DNA from: Achatina immaculata
Lineage: Eukaryota; Mollusca; Gastropoda; Stylommatophora; Achatinidae
Assembly: GCA_009760885.1 (NCBI GenBank)
Contig: CM019713.1
Location: 8,244,266 to 8,308,265, forward strand
Direction: 5' to 3'
Length of the DNA: 64,000 nucleotides
How positions within the stretch are numbered: the stretch's first letter is position 1; every line of letters begins with the position of its first letter. Both the position numbers and the translations under genes were made by a program. Below the pieces are notes generated by a model. That model was not told where the DNA came from. It did no database searches and worked only from the letters and a program-made list of their open reading frames with translations. Positions 1 to 9,657 of the stretch are shown one piece after another.

Positions 1-50
1 ATTTCATGTAAATTTGATCTAAAAGAAAAAAAAGTAGATAATTGTTGACC

Positions 51-56
51 TTTATT
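51..56 (-). promoter_or_regulatory. Candidate polyadenylation signal of the poly-UBL gene
   Basis: AATAAA on the minus strand, about 215 nt downstream of the stop codon at 274-272. It is the only canonical hexamer I see between the stop and the window edge, in AT-rich sequence, so chance occurrence cannot be excluded. Confidence 0.4.
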
Positions 57-271
57 ATGAGGCATTTACTTACTATTTTTTAAAAATAATTATTAGTAAA
101 ATATATTACTATTGTATGATTTCTGTAAGTTACGATTTCAACATTACTGCATGCATGAATAGATGAGGAAGGATATCAGTATGATCTGGTTCCAGTTAGT
201 CTCTGTATGAAGTAAAAATATGGTATCAAATAATGACCAGAAATAATCAGAGAATAATGTCATCATTGCCT

Positions 272-2136
272 CTATTCATAATTATTTCTCCTTCTTCCCT
301 TGTTTGTGTTGATAGAATAGTCATGTCTCAGACAGAAAATGATCTCTCCATTGTCTGGTTCAGCCCCTTCACCCCATCGTTGTTTATCAGTATATGTATA
401 TTCATACTTTGGAGGTGGCAGAAACTCTGTGGTATTTCTCTGTTGTCTGTCCCTGTGAGTTTGTCTAGGCTTTGGAACTGGTATTGTTGTGTAAGCCTTC
501 CTTTTCCTGTATCTGTTCTGAGCCCCTTTTCTGTTCACATCAGCAGACATATGTCTAGATATGTGGGGCAGCTTAAGCTTTTCTGTTGACCGATTTGGAG
601 GCAGAGACAGAGCTCGTTGCTTCATATCTGACTTTAGATTCAGTTTCTCAAGACCTATTTGACTGACTTCCTGGTTTTTGCTGGCCTTAGGTCTGTTTCT
701 TCTTGGCTTGGACTGTTCTACTTTCATTTGCAAATATCTGTTTCCAACATTTGCTTCATAAACCATCATTCGCTCTTTAAGTGGTGTTTGTTTATCTATG
801 CTACTGTCATTGTAATGAGCACCAAAGTACCACTGTAGAAAGTTTCCAATTGAAGCAAGTCCTCCTTCAGGAACTTTTCTCTCTTTCCATAATATATCTT
901 TGATCTGCTGGAGTTTAGGATAAGCAGGAATTCTTACTTTAGTCATCCAGTCATCATGTAAAATAAAGAATGACCTGTACTGTCTTCTTGGAATGAGAAA
1001 AACTGATGATCTTATTGAAATTCTGGTATCAAATACTGGAAGGCTTTCATCATCATCAAGCACATTCCCACAAACAAGCAGAAGGAAGTCTTTAAATGAA
1101 AGACCTGTTTTCATATTTACTCTCATGAGAAATGTGGCCAGTGTTTCCTTTCTGTATGCTAACATCTTGTATATAACATTCTGATGGCCATGAATAAACA
1201 CAGGATATTGCTTCAAACTAAGATCAATAGGGACCTTATATTCTTCAATAACGTCCACAACCCTTTTATCATTAGGCAAACGATAACCTTCTACAACAAA
1301 GTCATGCATTGAAGCATTTGGCACCCCAATTCTTTCTAGTGTATCTTTTACTGATTTTATTGTACGACTAGGTGCAACCTTAAGCAACTCAGTTATTCCT
1401 CTGGCTATTTTAAACTTTAATGGAATTCCATATAAGAGGTCATCATCCTTTTTGATAGCAGAAACATCTAACTCCACAGTGTCTCTATGTTTTGAGACTG
1501 AACCAATAGTGTCAGAGAAGTCTATGACAAATTTTCCATTGCGTAGCAGTTTCATTAAGTTGACTGGATACCCAGTCATTCCATGAAGTTTTAACACAAC
1601 AGTTGACCACCTGTCAAACTTGGAAGCCAGAAGAGTCTGAATCTTTCCACTGTCCAAGACAATTGGTACTTTTCGGATGTCCATTTCATGAGCAAGACCT
1701 ATTGTTGACAGTTTCAGTACACTCCCACTCTCAATTTTATAGAAACCCAGACAGTGGTCAAAGTCTACAACTTGAGAGCCAAAAAATAACACCAGGTATG
1801 CTTAGGTAGAAACAGTTCATACAGTCTCACAATGTCGACAGCATTCTGACTGACTGTGCGACGAAGAATACTAGCAATGATTCCAAAACCTGTGGTGCAT
1901 GAATCCACAAACAGATGGTACTGCTTGCCCCAGAATGTTTCCACATGAACAAGAATGTCAAACCTTAACATTAGCAGTGCAAATAGTGTGCTGCTGTGGG
2001 CCACTCCATACTCAAACAGATACCGAGTGTTTTCCATTGGTCTGTCCTTGTACAGAATATCCATACGATCAGCAGGGTAACCATGTTCTGTTTGAAGTCG
2101 ATGTTTTAGCTCTAGCACTGTCATTGTAATGTGAAG
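272..2136 (-). CDS. Poly-ubiquitin-like protein, large last exon (frameshifted)
   Basis: Unrecognised gene. The exon follows an acceptor at 2140-2137 (CTCCAG) and is entered in phase 0. It completes the first ubiquitin-like (UBL) fold, and about five more follow in tandem. The second has the typical strand-turn pattern LVLFFGSQVVDF then SGSVLKL, as in ubiquitin LIFAGKQLEDG and STLHLV. Later folds begin near VPIVLDSGKIQ, YGIPLKFKIARG, YPVFIHGHQNV and YRSFFILHDDW. About 150 basic residues (PKPRQTHRDRQQR type) end at the TAG at 274-272. No diglycine ends any fold, so processing to free modifiers is unlikely. The frame breaks near 1795-1805: the exon is 1865 nt, one base short of an open frame, and no intron of usable length or phase bridges the break. 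It is either a real disabling mutation or an assembly error. The fold assignment is mine, from pattern. Confidence 0.72.
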
Positions 2137-2434
2137 CTGGAGAAGAAGTGAATATAAATGAACTGTATTATTTACCATTCAGAATAATAGAGAGACAATG
2201 TGTTACAAATTCAGGACCAAGTTTCATAGAAATTCACATATTCAACAAGAATGTCTTTAAATAAGAAAGTTAGCACAGTCTAAAATTAGAATATCATATA
2301 ATTTACTTTTTTTAAAACTTGAAAAAAAAAAAGCTAATGGACTTATTTATCTTTTATGCACAAATAGTAATTGAGCTGTGCACACAGATGATTTCTTTTT
2401 TGTGAAAATTTATACTAAAATGCTTTGTACTAAC

Positions 2435-2584
2435 CACCATATCAATTTTGTGTCCCAGCTGTTTGACTTCAATGGACACCATATAGTCATAAAGGGGAGC
2501 AATCAGAATAGCTGTCCCAGGCTTCACAATAAAAACACTGTCCATTTCTAAAGGTCTTTTGTGACCAGGAAGTAGGACCATCAT
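2435..2584 (-). CDS. Poly-ubiquitin-like gene, internal exon
   Basis: This 150-bp exon (50 codons, phase 0 at both ends) begins after TTTAG with MMVLLPGHKRP and ends KIDMV before GTTAGT. An alternative donor lies three bases earlier. Its last third (YDYMVSIEVKQLGHKIDMV) is the first strand pair of a UBL fold, whose helix (TVLELKHRLQTEHG) opens the next exon. The join across the 298-bp intron restores a complete fold, which is the best evidence that the exon is real. The two ATG codons at its start could allow internal initiation, but the upstream exon joins in frame. Confidence 0.7.
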
Positions 2585-2876
2585 CTAAATAACATATGTA
2601 AAAAAAAAACCTGCAGTTATAGATCAAGTACCTTCTTCTGTAACTAGTAGTTTTAATCATTAAACTTACGAATGCTAAATGATGCAAGTAAACAAAATTT
2701 GGATAACAATGAACTTACAAAATGTGTTATTAAAAGAGTCAAAGCAACTAATACTTCAATCACAATCTTCAGCTAATTGCCATGTTATATACTGCGTCTA
2801 TGATACTCGAAACTGTAACAGTTTGCAAACATGTCAAAGACTGGTCACATGCACATAACATGAATACAATTAGTAC

Positions 2877-3140
2877 CCTGTCCACAGCAGTGTTGAACTC
2901 TAAACTAGTCCTGGCAAATGCAACAACTGTCATGAATGAGTCTCCAGGAACGGGTGTGAAAAGGGAAATGGTGTCTGGATTTTTATAAGTCCAGATGGCT
3001 AATTGTTGTCCGTAGACTCTGCGTAGGTCTAGTTCACCATATATTGCGTCATATGGATTGAGTTCTTCTTCAGAGTCTTGTAGGGAATTTAGACTTCCTG
3101 TGCCACCATCATCTTCAGAAAATGGGATGTTGCTGTAGGC
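2877..3140 (-). CDS. Poly-ubiquitin-like gene, N-terminal exon
   Basis: A 264-bp exon (88 codons, phase 0 at both ends) between acceptor ATCAG and donor AGG/GTACTA. It encodes an acidic, low-homology segment (SEDDGGTGSLN, DSEEELNPYDAIYGE) and then a compact region ending NTAVDR that I do not recognise. Codons are open throughout, and the phases match both neighbours. The frame also runs on past the donor into the intron to a TGA at 2772-2770, so the donor is inferred rather than forced. Confidence 0.62.
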
Positions 3141-3198
3141 CTGATGAAAAGTCAGTGAAATTAAAAGTTCATTTAGATTATCATGGCTAAGAAAATTA

Positions 3199-3475
3199 AG
3201 ACGGCCTGGTTAGCTAAAAGGTTAGGAGCTCAGTTTACTAATCCGATGATACTGGGTTCCAGTCCCAGCAGTGGGACTTTTTTTCTGGTACACACCAAAA
3301 AGGCCCCAAGTCCACCCAGCCTCTAAAAATAGATACCAGAGAAATCTGGTAAGGTAAATGCGCCAGGCGTGCTATTTACCACATCATGCTTTCATGTGCT
3401 GAAGGTTGTGGAAATACAGGGCTAACACAATATCTCCAGTATGTCTTAATGGCATGGAAATTGATGTTTTACTTT
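3199..3475 (+). repeat. tRNA-derived SINE, copy 1
   Basis: The head resembles a degenerate tRNA: an A-box-like GGTTAGCTAAAAGGTTAGG and a B-box GGTTCCAGTCC at about 3255-3265, against the consensus GGTTCGANTCC. An anonymous body of about 200 bp follows, with TCTAAAAATAGATACCAGAG and GTTGTGGAAATACAG. Copies of the same family lie at 42385-42620 (reverse) and 50768-51020. Recurrence shows it is a dispersed repeat rather than a tRNA gene or pseudogene. Confidence 0.7.
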
Positions 3476-3557
3476 TTTTTCTACTTTTAAAAAAATTAAG
3501 AGGGACGAACCCCCACACAGAAGTATCAGGGAATATAAATGTCACATGAGTTCTTTT

Positions 3558-6031
3558 AAAAAGGGAGAAGCTGTCTCGACCAGATCTTTACTCTAAGAAT
3601 AATACTTGAAGTACATATTGAAAAGCAAAGAACTTCATGGACTTTAAAAAGGCATTTGATAGCATACACAGAGATTCATTGTGGAGAATTTTAAGAATAT
3701 ATGGAATACCATCTAAGATTGTCAACATCATTAGAGACCTCTACAATGGATATGTTTGTGCAGTCAACACAGAAGAAGGGATGAGTGAATGGTTCAGGAT
3801 TGAAACAGGTGTGAAACAAGGATGTATATTATCTCCGTTGCTTTTTGGAATTGCCATAGACTTCATAATAAAAAAATCGCTGTTGGCGAGATCTTCAGCT
3901 GCCGTGTGTGGAGCGGTGCTCTTCCCGGCCAATGAAGAAATTTGCAAATGAGGTTGCCGCTGCAGCATCACTGCAGAAAAGGTGGTTGAAAGAATAAAGC
4001 GAAGCAAACAGTCAAATCACGGCACCTCTGGTCTGGAGGTCGGCCACGTCCTGAGTGCAGTCATATCGGGTGAAATGCATGAACCGGCTTGTCCCAGAGG
4101 TTAAGTCACTGCTGGCTTGACTTTTCAAATGCCGCGCGCGGAGTGAAGCTCCTCCAGGTTAAGGAAGTAAATGCGGAAATAAAGGTTGCTGTGCAGCGCC
4201 GATGGGAAAAGGTGGTGGAAAGTGAAGTTTAACCTGGTATGTCCAGTAGTATCGCTACGAGAGCTATACCACGGCACCTCTGCTCTAGAGGCCGCCTACG
4301 TCCGAAATACACCTACACTGGTGAAATATGCCTACACCGGCACACACCAGGGGTGGAACTCGATGGCTAGACATGTCATGCCACCTCCGCTCTAGAGGTC
4401 GGTAACGCCTGATAAACACCCATACTGGTGAATTTTGCCTAAACCGGCTCATACCAGGGGTGAATCTTGAAGGCTATGAATGTCACAGTACCTCTGCCCT
4501 AGAGGTCGGTCCCGTCCCAAACACGCCCATACTGGGAAATGCCTAAACCGGCTCAACCCAGGGGTAGAAGTCACTAGTGGCGAGGATTCGTCCTCCTGGA
4601 CAAAAGCTCCATCCTGGTCACAACTAGGAAGGGTAGCGGCCACGACCACAAAATGCTGAAGTCGGAGACACTGGACCAGGGAAGTCTAGATAGGCAACCA
4701 CCTCTCACCCGGCGGGGATGTCTGCGTATCCTAATCACGCTGAGGTTTTCCGGTGAGAAAGTCCAACCCTGGACTGGATGGGCAACCACCTCTCACCCGG
4801 CGGTGATACACGGGTATCTCAAAACACGTCGAGGTTTTCCGGTGAGAAAGTCCAACTCTGGCCTGGGTGGGCTAACGCCTCTCACCCAGCGGGGATGCAC
4901 TGATATTCCAAACACGTCGAGGTCTTCCGGTGAGAAAGTCCAACCCTAGACCAAACTGGTGCAATGAAAACCACGGTGTCACGCAATCCCGCTTCCGAGA
5001 CCCACCAAGAATACAGGCTAAAGCACTGTGATACTCTGAACCCCTTGTGGTCCTTTCGTGGAACTCGTGTGGTCTATTTTGGACCACACAGGGGACCACG
5101 GGACCTAACGAGGACCACAGGCGTGAATTCAGTAGGTTCACAGTGCGGTTTTTGGTGGTAGAAGTGAACGAAGAAGAAGATAATAAAAAAATGCTGCACA
5201 GATAAAACGGGCATTGATTGGATACATGAGACCCGACTGGAAGATTTTGATTTTGCAGATGACATAACTCTTATCAGTGACAATGTGAATTCAATGCAAG
5301 TAAAAACAAATACCCTGTCTTCAATGGCTAGTAAAATAGGACTTAAAATTAACAAGGATAAAACAAAAATAATGAAACTTCTCATTAACCACGAAGGACA
5401 AATATATGTTGAAGGAACAGCAGTTGAAGAAGTAAACCATTTTGCATATTTCGGCAGCTACATAGACCAGGATGGTGACACTAGAAAGGAAATTAGAATT
5501 TGAATTGCAAAAGCAGCATTGACCTTTAAGAATCATGAGAACATATGGCATTCAAAAGTTATAAGCACAAAAACCAAGTTAAGATTATTCAATTCAAATG
5601 CAATATCCAACCTCATTTATGCATGTGAAAGCTGGAAAACAACTAAAGAAAAAGACAAGAAGTTAGACTCTTTCGAAAACAAATGCCTCAGGAAAATACT
5701 CAGTATAAAGTGGAATGAATTCAAGAACAACGAAGAGATAAGACAGATGAGCAAACAACAACCTGTCTCATGGGTGATCAGAAAAAAGAAAATGGATATA
5801 TGTCAGTCATGTGATGAGAATAAACAATCAGGATCCCCAAACAAGCTATCAAGTGGAATGCAAAAGGCTGAAGAAAAAGAGGTTGACCATGTGAAAGAGG
5901 ACATTGTTAAGAGAGGCCAGTTCAGTGTGCATAACATTCCTTGATGAGGTTGAAAAACTCACCGAAGAAAGGAAATCTTGGCGAACTGCCGTGTGAGCCC
6001 TATGTGACATTTAGTGGCAAGGGAAGGATGT
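3558..6031 (+). mobile_element. Family A non-LTR retrotransposon, 5'-truncated, with an insertion inside it
   Basis: Reverse transcriptase and C-terminal region of an RTE-like LINE. Recognisable pieces are the RT palm (FIDFKKAFDS-type), GVKQGCILSPLLFG, the catalytic block FADDITLIS (after the insertion), then YIDQDGDTRKE, SNAISNLIYACESW and the CLRKIL region. The copy begins within the RT core, so it is 5'-truncated, and it carries stops and frameshifts. The frame is interrupted at 3878-5179 by an unrelated element and resumes at the same codon. It ends in the family A 3' motif GGCAAGGGAAGGATGTAAGAT. It lies in the first intron of the poly-UBL gene, antisense to that gene. Confidence 0.88.
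3878..5179 (+). mobile_element. GC-rich non-autonomous element with internal tandem repeats, nested in a LINE
   Basis: This insertion of about 1.3 kb sits in the RT frame of the family A copy. It is bounded by identical 13-bp A-rich direct repeats (3865-3877 and 5180-5192), and removing one repeat plus the insert restores the LINE reading frame. It has no long convincing ORF. Its content is three sets of repeats: type A (about 230-bp spacing, near 3905 and 4134), type B (about 106-110 bp, centred on ACCGGCNNNNNCCAGRGGT near 4083, 4334, 4443 and 4549) and type C (about 88 bp, GTTTTCCGGTGAGAAAGTCC near 4745, 4833 and 4922). The 3' end is a GAAGAAGAAG tail. The target duplication and simple tail suggest target-primed retrotransposition by a partner LINE, which is an inference. 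Confidence 0.78.
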
Positions 6032-6069
6032 AAGATTCCTTTCAAATACTTTTGAGACATAGCATTAAA

Positions 6070-6350
6070 AATAAAAAATTCCAATAACTCTGACACCTTC
6101 ATAAATGGTACATTTCCACTAACTCTGACACTTTCATAAATGGTACATTTCCACTATATAAATGGTACACATTTCCACTAACTCTGACACTTTCATAAAT
6201 GGTACATTTCCACTAAATAAGTGGTACATTTCCACTAACTCTGACACTTTCATAAATGGTACATATTTCCACTAACTCTGACACTTTCATAATGGTACAT
6301 ATTTCCACTAACTCTCACACCTTCATAAATGGTACATTTCCCTAACTCTG
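6070..6350. repeat. Minisatellite, about 35-bp unit
   Basis: Six or seven head-to-tail copies of a unit like AACTCTGACACTTTCATAAA followed by TGGTACATTTCCACT. Two units carry an internal partial duplication (AATGGTACATTTCCACT). It lies just 3' of the family A LINE copy and about 240 bp from the donor-side end of the exon at 6588. Confidence 0.85.
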
Positions 6351-6587
6351 ACTCCACCCAGGAATTACATCGAAGTCCCATTTTTCTGTTATCTATCTCT
6401 AACTTTGACAAACATAGTTCAAAATCTTCCACCAAGACTTTCTTTGACTCCACAACCCTGCTTGTCAATACCAATAAACAATACATCACAGTGGTGCATG
6501 CATGTTCTTATTAGCTCAAGATGAGAGTGGGTTTTCTTTATATAGCTATAGTAATACTGAAGACCAGCTCATCTAATGACAACTTAC

Positions 6588-6689
6588 TGGTGCTGTATTA
6601 AAAAGTCTTTCTCCTTGATGACCAACACCCCATCCTTGCATAGGCTGTTGGTATAACACACCTGCCATGACTGGTCTCTCCCGGTCAAA
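6588..6689 (-). CDS. Poly-ubiquitin-like gene, first visible exon with likely start codon
   Basis: A 102-bp exon between acceptor TTCTAG and a strong donor CCA/GTAAGT. The ATG at 6668-6666 has G at -3 and G at +4 and would start MAGVLYQQPMQGWG; it is the probable initiator. The frame is also open upstream of it (FDRERPV), so an earlier start in an unseen exon is possible. It is phase 0 out, matching the exon at 2877-3140. The intron between them (3.4 kb) was enlarged by a SINE, a LINE, an insertion inside that LINE, and a minisatellite. Confidence 0.55.
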
Positions 6690-9590
6690 CTAGAAAAGAT
6701 TTTACATTTAGCTCACTTTCTGGCAGTAAAAAGTGACATCACTGGAAGCAGAGTAATTCTGAAATTTGAATGAACACTGTTATAAGATGCAAACTTCAGG
6801 CTTAAATCAAGCAATAAACCTGTCATTGGCAGTATATTCAAGCAGAGAACATTCATATACATTGTATATCCTCATTATTGTCTGACATATCCCATAATAT
6901 TTTTCTTCTGTTATGCCATGGTATCCCTCCTAATACAGAAAATATATCTCCATATAAATGTTGCTTCATGATACTGCTTTACTGCAGTTATCCATTTTTC
7001 ACCCCTCCCCCCCACAAAAATTTGAAGGTTAAAAAAAAACAGCAGTAAAGCCAGGTTTATTGTAAGAATATAATGGGATCATTAAGTCGTGCTTCTTGTG
7101 AGTTTTCTTGAAAGGAGGGGGCAGTATTGCAGATTGTAAAAAAGGAGTGAAGATTGGGTCCTGTTGTTCTCAAAATAGGTCTGCTGAATAAAATGGTACT
7201 CGACACTTGAATAAAGGAAACTGCCTTTGTAATCAGATACTGTCAGCCAGAAAGAAAAGGTACTCTAGAGTATGCTGAACATGTGGTTGTCAAGGGGAAA
7301 CCAAATGTAGGAGTATGAAATATGTCCCTGTTAAATCAGACTATCCATGTTCACAATAGATGAACACCAGAAAGAATAAATTCTGAGCACTGTTACTGGA
7401 CATCAGTCAGATTACAGTGGACTTCTAAAACAGCATTCCTGTTGTCAACATTATCGAAGTACTCTCACTGCTCAGAATTTAAAAAAAAAAAAAGGTGCAA
7501 TAGTTGTCATGTTCTGCTTAATGTAGAACAAATACATAATATTGTTAATATATGTTTTTTGTTATGCCATTTGTAAAGATATTTGGTACAATTGTATCTA
7601 AAACTGTAAAAAAAGGTCCTAGATTTGTTGCTGGTTTTGGGCTTCAATCGGGACTGTAACAGAATACTTTAATTCTGTTCTTGATTCTCATATAAGGGAT
7701 ATAATCTAGGTTAAAGTTAGTAATTTGACCAAATTTTAACGCCCTCGATTGACATAGTTATGGTTCGATTAAAGTCTTGACACTTTAAAAATCCGGAGAT
7801 TTATGATCATGTTTGATGAACTTTACTTGACATGTTTTTTACTCAAGCTTAGTTAAGACCTTGGAAAATCTCGGGGAGTAGCGAACTTTATCCTGACATG
7901 TTTTTTTTTAAAAGTTAAATTTGGAATCTCCAGTTAGTTTTTCACTAAAGGTCATTTTTTGGATGTTGAAATCCTGAGATTTTGTTTGAACTTTCTCTAG
8001 ACTTGTTTTTATGGCTAGCTAAAGTTAGGTTGTTTTTCAGAAGACTAGTCCAAGGACTTAAAGAGGTGAATTTCATGAAGTTTATACTTTCTCGTGGACG
8101 AATATTCACGAACAAAGGACAGTAGAAATTGTTGATGATATTTAAGCGCTGAACTTTTACGTAGGATTATGATGTTTTAGATGGAGATTAGAATGTGGGA
8201 TTAAGATAGAAGATACAAGTGTGAGAATCATAGTGACAAGTGTGAGAATCGTAGTGACAGGCTTGTGATTAGTGATTGAGTTTTATGTGATTATACTGAG
8301 TGAGAATTTTTATAGATAACTGAGAGATTTGATATCATTATGGGTTAGAAACTGTTCTAGGAAATTGTGTAGTAATTTGGGATGAAATGTGAGTTGAGTT
8401 TTCCTTCCATGGATACAGGTATATTTACTTGTAACTAAAGAATGTAATAACAGTTCTTTTGAAGCATTGTAGGACTTATAAGGCCCGATATTTGTGTTAT
8501 TTTCTAACGGATCTATAGAAAGGCTTCCTGTGAGAATGTAAGCTGGCATTTATGTCCATTCATGCTGTATATCTTGCAGTTGATCAGAGTGTGAGTGTAG
8601 TGTAGTCCACTCCTTCCTTATATGGCAAACAAGCTCTCGTTAAGGTTGTGAGTGGCTTGTTCATTATTACAATCAGTATTCTTTATCCTCACTGATCACC
8701 GCCCATTCTTTTAAGTAAATACGTAGTTTATTTGATTCCATAAAATTCGGGTGTCAGTGGTCTTCAGTTTGTTATATTGTCTGCGTATTTGTACATTTAG
8801 AATCTGAGAATTTAAGTTCGTTGGAAATCAATACTAGTAAGTTACTAAGACATTTGTGAAAATACGAGTATGGGGCGCGCCCATACGAACTTAAGGTATT
8901 TTTTCATGTTTCTCGTCAGTAATATGCTGTATAAGAAGGTTTGTCAATCACATTATGATCTTCTGTTAAAATCTACTACAGCTAATCCATTCGTATTCTC
9001 TGCTATTTTAGCAAATTCTTCCCCAAGTTGAATTATTGTATTTTAAAAAAAATGTATTGAAATGAGAAGAAAATTTTAAAGCCGTACTTAGGTAGCACTT
9101 TTACCATGATACTCACGTGTTATCGTATACATGGAGATTCATTTAATTCGATTACTTCACTAAATTCGCCGTTTCTTTCGTCTAAACATTACTGGTCGAA
9201 CTTCACCTGGCACTGAAATAACTCACCGACCTGCTGTTATTAAAGTTTCTTACAGACGTATTGTATAGTAACACGTCAACTACGGTATGCTTCAGCAGAG
9301 AAAAGGGACCGTGCCTGAAAGGTAATGAAATTCGGGGACGTAGGACCGGTCCTATAGAAGTGTGTTTGTACTGGTTTTATAGCTAAGTTGTCAGAGCTAA
9401 AGTTTAATTATGGAGTAGTAAAAAAAAAACCGGTTAGGTTTTGCCGTTGGAAATAAGTTTTGTTTCATGAGGTGCATATAAGATTTGATGTTGGCGCATA
9501 TATTCTACTTGGCTTGCCGGTACACTGGAGAATGATGTAAATCAGTAGAAGACTATGACACCTTTCTTTCTCCAGCTCCATGAAGACTCC

Positions 9591-9593
<3 letters not shown>
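6690..9593. other. Intergenic or 5' region without assignable gene
   Basis: No exon, RNA gene or known repeat that I can support. From about 7.6 kb the sequence becomes visibly CpG-richer than the gene bodies; I count 14 CpG in 9121-9360. It may hold the promoter and 5' exons of the poly-UBL gene. There is a short near-perfect palindrome TATGGGGCGCGCCCATA at 8870-8886. No TATA box or initiator stands out convincingly. Confidence 0.5.

Positions 9594-9646
<53 letters not shown>
9594..9646. repeat. (TA)n microsatellite
   Basis: About 26 TA dinucleotides followed by GAGAGAGA, immediately 5' of the family B LINE. A shorter TA run also borders the 3' end of that LINE at 11988-12000, so the LINE may have inserted into a TA tract. 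Confidence 0.95.

Positions 9647-9654
<8 letters not shown>

Positions 9655-9657
<3 letters not shown>

Noticed and set aside
233..589. Plus-strand ORF of 118 codons over the poly-UBL last exon
   Set aside because: Antisense shadow of the basic C-terminal tail; no splice or initiation context.
1790..1816. A very short intron to explain the poly-UBL frame change
   Set aside because: The only GT-AG pairs nearby give introns of 22-29 nt and the wrong phase, so a frameshift is simpler.
3199..3280. Functional tRNA gene
   Set aside because: The boxes are present but no cloverleaf stems hold, and the unit recurs with a common body, so it is a SINE.
8866..8890. Palindrome TATGGGGCGCGCCCATA as an operator or insulator
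   Set aside because: A single occurrence with no supporting context; chance cannot be excluded.
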